Source: Ceratorhiza oryzae-sativae (lineage: Eukaryota; Basidiomycota; Agaricomycetes; Cantharellales; Ceratobasidiaceae). Taken from it: a stretch of 64,000 bases of DNA. A model generated the notes under the pieces. That model was not told the DNA's origin. It saw only the letters and a list, made by a program, of their open reading frames with translations, and did not search any database. The position numbers and the translations under genes are program-made. Of the stretch, positions 9,986 to 19,341 are shown in pieces; the first letter of the stretch is position 1, and each line of letters opens with the position of its first letter. The stretch is taken from positions 682,001 to 746,000 of the forward strand of contig JARWMV010000251.1 in assembly GCA_030998015.1 (NCBI GenBank), given 5' to 3'.

Positions 9986-11272
9986 TTAAGGAAAAATAAA
10001 AAATGGCTTCCCTCCTGAGTATACCCAGTCTACGTTCTTGGATACCCATAAGTCCCCTTCTTCCCCCTCTATGTCCGTCCAACACTTCATTATGGCCGAC
10101 CGGCTATTCCCCAGGATCACCGTCGGCCGTACCTTCATTGACTTCACATGAGCATATCTGCCTGTGAAGTCTGCTTCGTACTGGCTCAGGGCTTTGAGCG
10201 AGTACTTCCCGTTTGACTGGACCATGTCATCCAGGATCCAGATGTCAGCGTCCTCCGACAGATTCCCCATGTTCCAGACATTGCACATCCGGCTATGGGA
10301 GCCCTTGGATCGTGCATACGCTGTCTTCCCAGTTCCTGTTTCGCCTTCGATCACCAGGATGCGATGGCGCACGCCCCTCCCTCTCTTCTCAGCCTCTTCC
10401 GCAAACCATCGGTCTGCCCTGTCGATGTGCGCCCGGTCTTCTGGGACTTCCAACTCCACCGGGATTGCAGGCATGCATCCCTGGTCCTCCTTATATGTGT
10501 ACTCAGCATATGCTCGTACCGAGTTCCACGTCGTCACCATCTGGAGGGGGCACAGGCGCTTGAATGCCTGGTAGTATTCTTTTTTTGTTGCTGAGGCAAC
10601 AATCTCCGCCCCGTCCTCCAGGTCCGCCTCTGCCCTTGACCTTTTCCTGCCCTTTCCCTTCACCAGGATTTCCTCTAACCTTTCCAAGGTCAGGTCCCCC
10701 GCCATCAGCTCCTCTACCTCCTCGCCGTTAGCTCCGACATCCTTCCAGAGGTAGTTGAAAGCCTCCCTTGCAGGGTTGCCTCCTGGTCCGTCCTTGAGGT
10801 CCTTCGGCAGGATGTTGGGGTGTTGCCCCTCGAAGTCCCAGAACCGGGTGTTCTGGGTGTTCCAGCCGCCCTTCCGCTCCTGACTGATGGAGAGGGCGTG
10901 GATATGGAGGGGCCGGGCCGGGTCGTAGTTCGGTTCCTCGGGGTTGTGGCGTTCCACCACTGCCAAAGTCACCCAATGATTTGGCCGTTGGCGGCAGAAC
11001 GCCTCGTATCGGGCGACGAGCCCACTTGAGGGCTGATCGCATAGCTTCGACCAGGTCAGCAGCACCGCCCTGGTCTGGACGCGGAACCGAGGGGCCGGCG
11101 CGGTTTCGGTCAGCTCTTCGGACCCTCGATCCGTCGGCGTAGGCCGCATAGAAGCGGGTGAGTGGGCTCGGCTTGATACCGAGGGCGCTGGCGATGGCGA
11201 CGCCGACCTCCGCCCTTCGCTTGATCCGCTTGGCTGGGGTGTTGCCGCGTTCGATCCATTTCCGCTTAGCAT
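9986..11272 (-). CDS. CRESS-DNA-virus-type replication initiator (Rep), open
   Basis: 428 codons, uninterrupted. The N-terminal ~60 residues are Ser/Pro rich. HUH-nuclease motifs follow in the expected order: motif I VLLTWSK (70-76), motif II PLHIHALS (121-128), an FxxxHPNI block resembling the geminivirus GRS region (~146-153), and motif III YLWKD (174-178) with the catalytic Tyr. The superfamily 3 helicase part has Walker A GETGTGKT (310-317), Walker B IWILDDM and motif C ILGN (386-389). In viruses such proteins nick the origin, join ends and unwind DNA for rolling-circle replication. Here the gene sits on the same strand as gag-pol in the env position of a Gypsy element, and a decayed copy holds the same place in a second element. 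Whether it is expressed or active is unknown. Confidence 0.9.
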   Translation of the reverse strand: MLSGNGSNAATPQPSGSSEGRRSASPSPAPSVSSRAHSPASMRPTPTDRGSEELTETAPAPRFRVQTRAVLLTWSKLCDQPSSGLVARYEAFCRQRPNHWVTLAVVERHNPEEPNYDPARPLHIHALSISQERKGGWNTQNTRFWDFEGQHPNILPKDLKDGPGGNPAREAFNYLWKDVGANGEEVEELMAGDLTLERLEEILVKGKGRKRSRAEADLEDGAEIVASATKKEYYQAFKRLCPLQMVTTWNSVRAYAEYTYKEDQGCMPAIPVELEVPEDRAHIDRADRWFAEEAEKRGRGVRHRILVIEGETGTGKTAYARSKGSHSRMCNVWNMGNLSEDADIWILDDMVQSNGKYSLKALSQYEADFTGRYAHVKSMKVRPTVILGNSRSAIMKCWTDIEGEEGDLWVSKNVDWVYSGGKPFFIFP

Positions 11273-11315
11273 CGTTTACAGTTTTAGAGGTATTTGGGGA
11301 CTGGGAAGAGAGCAT
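11000..11315 (-). CDS. Alternative N-terminal frame overlapping Rep
   Basis: A frame starting at 11315 overlaps the start of Rep in another register. Its first ~60 residues include a likely nuclear localisation signal (AKRIKRR). The corresponding frame in copy 2 (20279-20537) keeps the same residues better than chance (GNTPAKRIK, ALGIK, FYAAYADGS), with one stop. It may be the true N-terminus, joined to the Rep frame by a splice or frameshift I cannot place. Confidence 0.4.
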
Positions 11316-11753
11316 GAGAGTGCGGGTTATCTCGGGCCTTGTGCTTGTCTATATAAGCTGCAAGGTCCGTTTTGATCGTCACATGACTCCGTCTTGCATT
11401 TGTTGTGATCACATGACCTTGTTTTGATGATGACGCATCTCCGAGGGGTGCCCTCCCATCCGTTCCTCTGCGTTGGCCTTGATCCTCGCTACGCTCGGGG
11501 CCTCCGCTCCCCCACTTCGGTTGGTGCCCCCTCTCCGACCCCTCCGGTAGTTAGGGGATAGCGTATATTCACGTGACTAGGCTAGGTCATGTGATTCCTG
11601 TGCTTTGTTGTTTGTTTTCTGGCAGATGGTCACGTGTCTGTTGGTGTCACCTGACCAGACCTTGTTTTGATGTTTGTGCAAGTTATTGTGTTGCACTGTG
11701 ATTTTTTAATGTTTGTGGTTTTGTTGTTTTCCTTCCTCATCCCATTCTTTACT
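11316..11753. promoter_or_regulatory. Divergent promoter between Rep and ORF-X
   Basis: Intergenic stretch between two divergently read cargo genes. It contains several CACGTG or near-CACGTG sites (TTCACGTGAC near 11569, GTCACGTGTC near 11630) and repeated GACTAGGCTAGGTCATGTG blocks, also kept around 20777-20860 in copy 2. Function is inferred from position only. Confidence 0.45.
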
Positions 11754-12295
11754 ATGCGCGTTATTTCCCTTAACTACAATCCCCTTGACTGCACCTGCTG
11801 GTCTCTCCCTGAGGGGGAGTACTGCACCTACTGTGATGCCATGTGCGACGCCTCCCTTGAAGATTTCTATCAAGGTGTTGGGGACTGGTTCTTCTGTGGG
11901 GTGCCAGGTATGTGTGTTTGTTCTTCGTCATTCTCACGTAGCTAACTCGTTCTGTAGAAGAGCGCATCCTCCTTGATGGTCAGGCCCATGAGGCCACCCT
12001 TGAGCATGTCTGGGTGCTTGTTGATCAGGACTACAAGTCCTTTGAGGAGCGGTCCCACCAGGCCGCTCTTGCCAAATTCTTCGAGGAGGGCTCTGCTCCC
12101 TTGTTTGATGAGGCTTTGCCCTTTGCAGCATCTGGTTCTGGGTGTTTCCAGAACTACATGGCCGACTTCCCAGGGGGGGAGGCCCCCTGGCTGTTGCCTG
12201 AGAACCGGGCCGGTGGTTCTGTGGCCCATACTACTAGGAAGGATAAGAAGGCAAAAAAACCCTATACCCGGCCCCTCAAGGGCAAGAAAAAATAG
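11754..12295 (+). CDS. ORF-X, Cys-rich antisense cargo gene with an intron
   Basis: Two exons, 11754-11907 and 11958-12295, joined by a 50-bp GTATGT...TAG intron, give a protein of about 163 residues. The N-terminus has a Cys cluster (CTCW, CTYC, AMC, FFCG) that might bind zinc. The middle is acidic, and the last ~20 residues are strongly basic (KDKKAKKPYTRP, then KKK). It is read opposite to gag-pol and Rep. The copy at 20978-21534 keeps the frame, intron position and both splice sites, which supports a real gene. No family recognised. Because it is antisense, its intron is not removed from the retrotransposon's genomic RNA. Confidence 0.75.
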
Positions 12296-12375
12296 AAACA
12301 TTTTGAAATGTATTATTATATGATTATGAAAATTATTCTTAAGACATTCCAAAAAACGTGTGATAGGCCCGATAA

Positions 12376-13392
12376 TCACAGGGGCTCCGGGGCCAGCAGG
12401 GGCACTTCCTCCAGGGCGCCTGCCAGCTCATCCTCCCATTTGGCCCAATCCGTTTGGACTCCCTCTTGGGCCGGGTCCGGGGTTGGTTCCTTTATCGTTA
12501 CTCTCGGCTCCTCCTCCTTCACCACCAGGGACTCCAGGCTTGCCGTGAGGCTCGACATATCTGTGTCGTAACCGTGCAGGTTTGGGCGTACCTTCACCCA
12601 GTTACGGAAGTCGGCCAAGTTTGCTTCCTTCAACCTGATGGCAGTAAACATTTCATCAGTGGTAGTGGCCTCAAGCAGTCCCACATACGGTGCCGCCGGT
12701 GCCAGCTTCCACTGCTCCAACAGTGCCTTTGCCCGGCGCTCCACCTCCCAGTCCCCTCCGTCTGCCATTTGGCCTGTGGCCCTCCTCTGTTGCCTTGCTG
12801 CCTTGGTCACCACGTCGACTGTTGGTCCCACGATATTGTCGACGACATACATCGGTGTTCTTAACAAGGCGTTTCTCGTCGTTGGCTTCCGGCTTCCATG
12901 CCATGTCAGGACCCCTAACCTGGGATCCAGGTACTTGTCATCGTCAATCCAGTTCCTTTCATCCCTTAACTTCTTTGGGATGTACACTAGGTTAGCCCCT
13001 GGCAACAGTCGTTCGGCGTACCTCTGGGCGTCTTCCACACTGGAGCAGTACATCCCTGGTTTAGGACGATTTTCCCTGCCAGGGTAGGGTGCTGGCCGCC
13101 TGGTGGTGGGTGGCTGCCGAAGTGGGGCCACCTGATTTTCGGCAAGTGGGGTGTAACGGTTGGGATGTGCGATTGGGTGAGTGAAAAGGCATGCTTTTGG
13201 GGTTTCGCAGGTGTGTTGTGGTGCAAGTGAGGTAGTAGAGCGGGCTCTGGCCTTTCTTGGGTATCCTGGATGGCTCCTTTTAAAGCTTTCCAGATCCTCG
13301 TTTGGTTCTCTTTGGCCTGCCTTTCGAGTCACCTGAGTGCTGACTTGTCTTGACTGGCATTGGTGCGTCTGGTAAGCGCCTTTGCAAGTCAT
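12376..13392 (-). CDS. ORF-Y, unknown cargo protein downstream of pol
   Basis: Open for 338 codons, overlapping the 3' end of pol by ~110 bp in another frame. The most conserved part is the second half (CSSVEDAQRYAERLLPG; YIPKKLRDERNW; an acidic tail). In copy 2 the homologous frame begins with an ATG at 22530, whose equivalent here is ACG, and this copy has a small frameshift in its first ~60 residues. It may therefore normally start about 13320 or be made by reinitiation after pol. No domain recognised. Confidence 0.6.
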   Translation of the reverse strand: MTCKGAYQTHQCQSRQVSTQVTRKAGQREPNEDLESFKRSHPGYPRKARARSTTSLAPQHTCETPKACLFTHPIAHPNRYTPLAENQVAPLRQPPTTRRPAPYPGRENRPKPGMYCSSVEDAQRYAERLLPGANLVYIPKKLRDERNWIDDDKYLDPRLGVLTWHGSRKPTTRNALLRTPMYVVDNIVGPTVDVVTKAARQQRRATGQMADGGDWEVERRAKALLEQWKLAPAAPYVGLLEATTTDEMFTAIRLKEANLADFRNWVKVRPNLHGYDTDMSSLTASLESLVVKEEEPRVTIKEPTPDPAQEGVQTDWAKWEDELAGALEEVPLLAPEPL

Positions 13393-14421
13393 TTAGAACC
13401 TCTTTCATGTCAGCAAACTTGCTGGCACGTTCCATTGTGTCTTCTATTGGGTCGTAGCCCTTCCATCTGATTTGGTAAAACAGCTCGCCATTCCGCCATT
13501 CATAATTTGCAATGTGGTCCACCTCGTATTCCTCCTCTCCTTTTTCCGTTATGATTGGTGGTGGTTTGGCCTGCCTTCTTCGGAAGTCTTTATCTTCTGT
13601 GAATGGCGAGAGGAGATTTACATGGAATACATTGTGTACACGTATAGTTTTAGGTAGGTCCAGGCGATATGCATGGGATGAGATCTTTTCTGTGATTTCA
13701 AAGGGCCCCCCTTTTCGGTTGTCCAGTTTCTTGGAGGGTCTCTTGGACGAGAGGTTTGTTAGGAGCAGCCAAACCTTGTCTCCTACCTTGAATTCCCTCC
13801 CTTTCTTTTCCATTTGTTGGTGTAATTCCATTGAGGCTCTTGCCTCATCCCATACCTTTTCCATTTGATTACGCATGTTGTCTGCAGCGGGTGCCTCAGA
13901 TGGTTCTTCTCCCTCTCGGACAACCCATCTTGGGTTTTTTCCATATACTGTTTCAAATGGGGTTTGTCCTGTTGTAGCATTTACGTGGTTGTTATGGCAG
14001 AATTCGGCAATGGGTAACCATTTTACCCAATCATCTTGTCTATAATTGCAGAAGGTTCTTAAGAACCCTTCTACCCATTGATTTGTCCTTTCCGACAGAC
14101 CATCTGTTTCTGGATGGAAAGCAGTGGAGAATCTGGGCTTTGTCCCAATTCCTTTGTATAGGGCTTTAGGAATTGGCTGTTAAAGGTTGGCCCTCGGTCT
14201 GAGACAGTGGTTTCTGGGGTCCCGTGATGTCTCCATACTTCCCTTATGAATATTTCTGCCAGTTCTTCTGCATTGGTGCTCTCCAGACATGGTACAAAAT
14301 GGGCCTGCGGGAGAAGCGATCTACAACTGTCAAATACTGTCGTACCCCTTTGAGACAGGTAATTTGACGATGAAATCATATGCGACATCTGCCCATGGTT
14401 TCCATGGGATTGGTAAGGACT
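13280..14421 (-). pseudogene. Integrase core to chromodomain, frameshifted
   Basis: 13876-13280 is open and encodes the integrase C-terminal region (KVGDKVWLL; HNVFHVNLL) and a chromodomain (about 13530-13380, with YEWRNGELFYQIRWKGYDP). The upstream core, around 14388-14071, contains VSDRGPTFNSQF but is split by indels. Chromodomains direct chromovirus integration to marked chromatin. With the core broken, integrase cannot be made from this copy. Confidence 0.85.
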
Positions 14422-16689
14422 TCAGGGAGTGCCTTGTTTGTGTCCTTTGCTTCTTTGACACGTTTCACAAGATTCCACGTATCGGTTTACTTGGGCCTTC
14501 ATTCCTGGCCAATAGTAATCCCTTGATAGTAATTCTAGTGTTCGGGCTTGTCCCTGATGACCTGCCACTGGGGCGTCATGGCACTCCTCAAGGAGACTCA
14601 ACCTCAAGTCCTTGTCATCTGGGATGTAGAGCCTATCGTCATACCTTAATAGGCCCTCCTTCATTTCATACCGTCTAAATTCCTTCTGTACTGAGGGCGG
14701 TAGTTGTTCTTTATTTGCCACACTCAGCCTTAAGGATCTGATAGATTCGTCTTCTTCCTGAGCTTCTTTAAGCTCTTCCCAGAAATTCCCCTGTACTTCT
14801 GCCATGAAACCTATGAACCTTTCTTCTGGAATCATGATCTGTGGTTCCATAGGGGTATCCCCATGGTCGCTCCTTCTGGAAAGGGCATCTGGCTTCTGTG
14901 AGAGTTTCCCTGGTCTGTACACAATCTGAAAATTGAAGGGTGCCAGAGTGAGATACCATCTGGCATGCCTTCTATTCCACATCTGGGCATTTTGCCAGTA
15001 CTGGAGGTTCCTATGGTCAGTGTATATCACAATAGGTTCCTCTGTCCCTTCTAAGTATAACCTCCAGTGCTCTAAGGACCTAACAATTGCAAGCAACTCC
15101 TTGTCGTAGGTGTCATAATTTTTCTCTGGTGGGGTGAAGCTCTTCGATAGGAAGGCAATTGGATGCAATCGGTTGTCATCACCCTTTTGGCTTAGTACCG
15201 CCCCCATGGCCACTCCTGAGGCGTCTGTTTCCAGTATGTATGGCCTGTTTGGGTTTGGGTGGATCAGGACCGGTTCTCTTGCTACTGCTTCTTTGATAGC
15301 TTCAAATGCTTCCTGTTGTTTTCTTTCCCACAGGAATTTGACATCTTTTTGGGTGAGATCTGTGAGGGGTTTGGCTAAGGTACTAAACTTCTCTATCCAC
15401 CTTCTATAGAACCCCACGAAGCCTAGGAAGGCTTGGACTTCTTTTACTGTGTTAGGTTCTGGCCATTCTAGAACTGCCTTTACCTTTTCCTTTTCCATCG
15501 ATATCCCTTCTGGGGATATGACAATTCCAATGAAGCTTACCTCCTTCACAAAGAACTGACACTTGTGTGGTTTGAGGAAGAGGTGGTTTTCCCTCATTCT
15601 TCTTAACACTTCCCTGACATGTTGTACGTGTTCTTCCCTGTTTCTGGAAAACACTAGTACATCGTCCATGTAGATTACCACATAATCGTCTATTATATCA
15701 CGGAACTTTTCCATCATGAACCTGGTAAAGGTTCTTGGTCCTTCTTTTACTCCGAATGGCATGACCAAGCATTCAAACTGGCCTTCTCCTGTCCTGAAAG
15801 CTGTTTTCCATTCGTCTCCCTCTTTTACCCTGATGTTGTTGAACCCCCATCGAACATCCATTTTTGAATAGATGGTTGCATCCTTCAGTCTCTCAATCAA
15901 TTCTATTTGGATTGGAAGTGGAAACCTGTCTGGCTTGGTGATGTCATTCATCTTACGGTAGTCGACTACCAACCTAAGCCCTCCATCTGCTTTGTTCACA
16001 TAGAAACAGGGTGCAGCTACAACTGACTGGCTGGGCCTTATTTTCCCGTTTCTTAGTTCCTCCTCTAGGTACTCCCTGAGCGCCTTTGTTTCTGCTGGCG
16101 ACATACTGTACCTCTTTGCAGGCTTTGGCAGCTCCGCTCCCTCGATCAGGTCCATTTTGAAGTCTAGGTTACCTCGGTGGGGTGGAAGTTCTCGGAAACC
16201 TTCTTCCCCAAATAGGTCTTCAAAATCCCTAAATTCTTCTGGGATTTGTAGGCTTTCACTTGCTGCCCTTGCCTTGATTTCGTCTGGGTATGAGATGGTA
16301 AGGTCTTTCCAATCTATGATAGGTTCTGCTTCTTCAAGCCATTCTTTCCCTAGGACTATGTCTGTGTCACCTAGGGTCATTACATAAAGGGAGCATTTTA
16401 GTGTCTTCCCTTCCACTTCGATGTTTAGTTCTGCCCTTTCTTCTATGGCATCCTTGATTTCATTTCCATCAATGGCCACAATTGATTTCTTGTGTTTGAG
16501 GGGAGTGGTTGGAATCCCTTTTTCCCTTGAATAGGCCTTATCGATGAAGTTGGTTGAAGATCCTGAGTCAATCAGCGTCTTAGCTGGTTCCATGATTCCC
16601 TCTACCGTAGTGTATATTATTGATTGATTACTAGACTTCTTGAGGTAACATACATCTGCGGTAGGGGTTATATTGGGGTCCTCCAACAT
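14422..16689 (-). CDS. Gypsy pol: protease, RT, RNase H, integrase zinc domain
   Basis: 755 codons open. In order: aspartic protease (LIDSGSSTNF, ~40-50), reverse transcriptase with YMDDVLVF, RNase H (ETDASG; YTDHRNLQYW), and the HHCC zinc domain of integrase (CHDAPVAGH...CETCQ). The frame ends by a frameshift right after the zinc domain. Residue order and the chromodomain downstream mark it as a Ty3/Gypsy chromovirus. Confidence 0.92.
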   Translation of the reverse strand: MLEDPNITPTADVCYLKKSSNQSIIYTTVEGIMEPAKTLIDSGSSTNFIDKAYSREKGIPTTPLKHKKSIVAIDGNEIKDAIEERAELNIEVEGKTLKCSLYVMTLGDTDIVLGKEWLEEAEPIIDWKDLTISYPDEIKARAASESLQIPEEFRDFEDLFGEEGFRELPPHRGNLDFKMDLIEGAELPKPAKRYSMSPAETKALREYLEEELRNGKIRPSQSVVAAPCFYVNKADGGLRLVVDYRKMNDITKPDRFPLPIQIELIERLKDATIYSKMDVRWGFNNIRVKEGDEWKTAFRTGEGQFECLVMPFGVKEGPRTFTRFMMEKFRDIIDDYVVIYMDDVLVFSRNREEHVQHVREVLRRMRENHLFLKPHKCQFFVKEVSFIGIVISPEGISMEKEKVKAVLEWPEPNTVKEVQAFLGFVGFYRRWIEKFSTLAKPLTDLTQKDVKFLWERKQQEAFEAIKEAVAREPVLIHPNPNRPYILETDASGVAMGAVLSQKGDDNRLHPIAFLSKSFTPPEKNYDTYDKELLAIVRSLEHWRLYLEGTEEPIVIYTDHRNLQYWQNAQMWNRRHARWYLTLAPFNFQIVYRPGKLSQKPDALSRRSDHGDTPMEPQIMIPEERFIGFMAEVQGNFWEELKEAQEEDESIRSLRLSVANKEQLPPSVQKEFRRYEMKEGLLRYDDRLYIPDDKDLRLSLLEECHDAPVAGHQGQARTLELLSRDYYWPGMKAQVNRYVESCETCQRSKGHKQGTP

Positions 16690-16706
16690 GGAAGTGGTAG
16701 GACCAA

Positions 16707-16889
16707 TTAGTTTTCCGACTCAGAGCTGCTTTCTTCCTCAACTTGTCTGCTGGCCTTCCCTTGTATCTTAGCTTTGTCGTAGGTCCACTGGCCTCGGCAC
16801 TCCTTCAGGACATGCCCTGATTTACCGCATTTGATACAGAGTCCTTCTTTCCTTCGCCTGTCCTTTTCACTGTTTGGTATCCTTACCAT
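16707..16889 (-). pseudogene. Gag zinc knuckle
   Basis: Contains a CCHC knuckle CIKCGKSGHVLKEC, as in retroviral nucleocapsids, in a frame offset from gag core and pol. A small indel or stop separates it from 16928. Confidence 0.75.
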
Positions 16890-16927
16890 GTTGTTGGTTT
16901 GGGTATTCCCCTGTTTGCCGCTGGTCC

Positions 16928-18540
16928 CTAAAGGCTTGTTCCCCCTTGTTTGTATTTCGCTGGTGCCCAGGTTGAATTTGATGAGTTGCTGGTCCTTGTA
17001 TTCATTTTCTGGTTTGCAAACTGCATGTCATCCATTTTGCAGGCAAAGTCGATTAATTGATCTAAGGTATATGATGGACCTTCAGCCTCATTTGCCAGTA
17101 CTTCAATCCTTAAGATCTCTTGTCGTACTTCGGGTTTTAACCCTTCCCTGAATTGGTCCTTGAGGGCTTCCTGGTTCCAGTCTACCTCTTGGATCAGGAT
17201 CCGGAATTGGGTAGCATAATCCAATGCACTCTTGGTCTGTGTTAATTTCCTTAGTTTCCGGATGGTCTTTTCCTTTATGACTGGGTCATTAAAAGCATCC
17301 AGGAATCCCTTCCTGAAATCCTTCCAGGATGCAAGAATACCTGTGTGTTCGCCTGCTAGTAGTTTCCGGCGGTAAGGTTGTGCCCAGTTTGCTGCTTCCC
17401 CATCCTCCATGTTCATTAGCACAGCAGATATCTTTTTTCGGTCATCAAAGGCTGATTCGTCATAGTCAGCAAAGAAAAGTTCCATGCTGATTATGAAGTT
17501 CTCTGCTTCCTTCCCTTTTTCCCATTAAATTTGCTGGGTCTCCCTAGTCTCGCCTCCTTAGGAGTGTGGTTTGCAGCAAGGGTAGGTTGGTTTGCTTGGG
17601 ATGGAGGTTCTGTTCGGGGTCTTATTGTGGACTCAGCCTGGAAGGTTCTTCCCAGAAAGGGTGTTCGTACTGGGGAGGCTGAGGGGGATCGTGAGGGGCT
17701 TCCTATGACCACCCTAGTTCTTCCCCTGGTTTCTTCTGTCCCTTCCCTTGGCCTTCCTGCTTCAGTTGTTTTCCGGAGCTCATTTCCTAGATCGGTTACC
17801 CGTTGTTCTAGTGCGATTAGGATCTCCCCTGTGTTTTCGGTTTTCTTCTCTAAGCTTTCGAGCTTTCGCTCTTGCATTCCCAGTACCCGGTTTATTTCCA
17901 TGGAGATGTCCTTTAATTCTTTTATCAGGTTCCCCATTTCTGCTTTTAGGTCGTCCTGGTTCTTTGCCACATAGAGGACATTTTTGTTGGATGTTTCCAT
18001 TGACCTTACCATCCAGTCCACGTTTCCTTCTTGTCGGGTTAGTGATATTTGACACTGATTTATACCCGTGATTGCCTTTTCTAGTTCCCTATGATTATTG
18101 TCTCTAAGTTCCTTGAGCCCTGCCCTGATGGCTGTGGCAATGGTGTGAATAGGGTTGGCAGTGGCTATGGTTCTGGGACCTGGCTGGGGTTGTGTCCTTG
18201 CCTCTTCCGCCAAGGCTGTGCCTTGTTCGTATATGGTTCGGGTCATATCTTCTACCTCATCCCTTTCTGGGTTTGAGATATCTTCTGGGTCTGGATTTAT
18301 CAGATGAATTGTTGGTTGAGGGCTGCGGAGTGGTATTCCCCCTATTTCCCCTCCCAGGATGGGGGCCCGAGTGGGGTTGGGTTGAGCCACTGGTCGTGGG
18401 TTTTGTGGCAACCCCCCTGGCATTCCTTGGAGGGTCTCATCTGGGTTACCTTCCGCCTCTGGGGAAGCAATGGGTTTGGGTGATTGTGGCCTACTATTTG
18501 CCACCCTGCTTTGAGATCGAGTTTGTGGTCTCTGTGACAT
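16928..18540 (-). pseudogene. Gypsy gag, split by one frameshift
   Basis: 18540-17491 gives a Pro/Arg-rich N-terminus and a coiled-coil-like middle. 17485-16928 gives the gag core (MELFFADYDESAF... FRKGFLDAFND). The two parts are offset by a single-base change near 17500-17520, in a run of T and C. Otherwise continuous, consistent with a recent insertion. Confidence 0.85.
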
Positions 18541-18661
18541 AGTTTCTTTGTGTTCTCTTATGTATCACAGGAGTTAGCTGGTTTTCTCGTGTACTCAGCC
18601 CTTAGTATCTGTGTAGTATACTTGTGTTCGCCACTAGTTAAGTTAAGAGCTTGCTTTATAA

Positions 18662-19341
18662 TGTCGTGACCCTCTGGAGGCTCCCTGGTGGAGCACTTAA
18701 GTAGTGGCTACGTTGACGGTTTGGTGCTATGCAGTATGTATTGAGTGTTCTAGTTACAGTGTTTTGCTATGGTCTATGGTGGTTGACAAGATAAAGCAAG
18801 CTGAGGCATCCAGTCTTGCTTTATCCTCCTTATATATACCTGTGGCTGCGGTGGCTGCGGACGTATTATCTAAGCACACTCCGCAGTAGGTGTAGGTTAT
18901 GTACAGTACTATGGGTTAGGTAATTGTTTGTCTTAAGTTTGTGCGGCTCCGAATCTTATAGAGCCACGTGGGGTCCGAGGGTCATGTGACCTTTTTTGGA
19001 CTTAAGCACCTGGCGCTTAATCGCTGAATAAGCGCCGAGATCACGTGACAACTCGCTCCTCGCTCCAGGTAACATGGGAGAGAAACGCTGGAGCGAGTTC
19101 AGGGTAACCACCGGCGCTTAATCATTGGTAAGCGCCGAGATCACGTGACAACTCGCTCCTCGCTCCAGGTAACATGGGAGAGAAACGCTGGAGCGAGTTC
19201 AGGGTAACCACCGGCGCTTAATTGTTAGGTAAGCGCCGAGATCACGTGATCCTGTTTATGGTTTGTTCCGCTTCGGGAAAAATGCCATAAATCTGTACAA
19301 TATTTGGTTGTTAGGTTATGTCTGCTAGGCGGGTCATAACA
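18662..19341 (-). repeat. 5' LTR of Gyp-A copy 1
   Basis: 680 bp, same ends as the 9111 LTR. It contains two tandem ~100-bp units (19032 and 19132 onwards), each with TCACGTGA and a CTCGCTCC / GGAGCGAG hairpin. TSD TCAGG follows at 19342-19346. Confidence 0.93.

Larger units (their letters stand above)
9111..19341 (-). mobile_element. Complete Ty3/Gypsy chromovirus with Rep cargo (Gyp-A copy 1)
   Basis: 10,231 bp bounded by direct LTRs (9111-9688 and 18662-19341) and a perfect 5-bp duplication TCAGG at both junctions. It reads right to left: 5' LTR, gag with zinc knuckle, protease, reverse transcriptase, RNase H, integrase, chromod­omain, then a cargo block (unknown ORF, antisense intron-containing gene, Rep), a tRNA-like sequence, polypurine tract and 3' LTR. 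The two LTRs are very alike apart from one missing ~100-bp tandem unit in the 3' LTR, so insertion is recent. gag and integrase have small indels, so it is probably not autonomous now. Confidence 0.93.

Noticed and set aside
9986..11272. Rep as a direct viral integration into the chromosome
   Set aside because: It lies inside a retrotransposon with clean LTR/TSD borders, and the same arrangement recurs in copy 2.
11667..11753. Upstream ATGs as start of ORF-X (hydrophobic leader)
   Set aside because: Copy 2 changes this stretch, while similarity is strongest from 11754; a signal peptide is possible but not supported.
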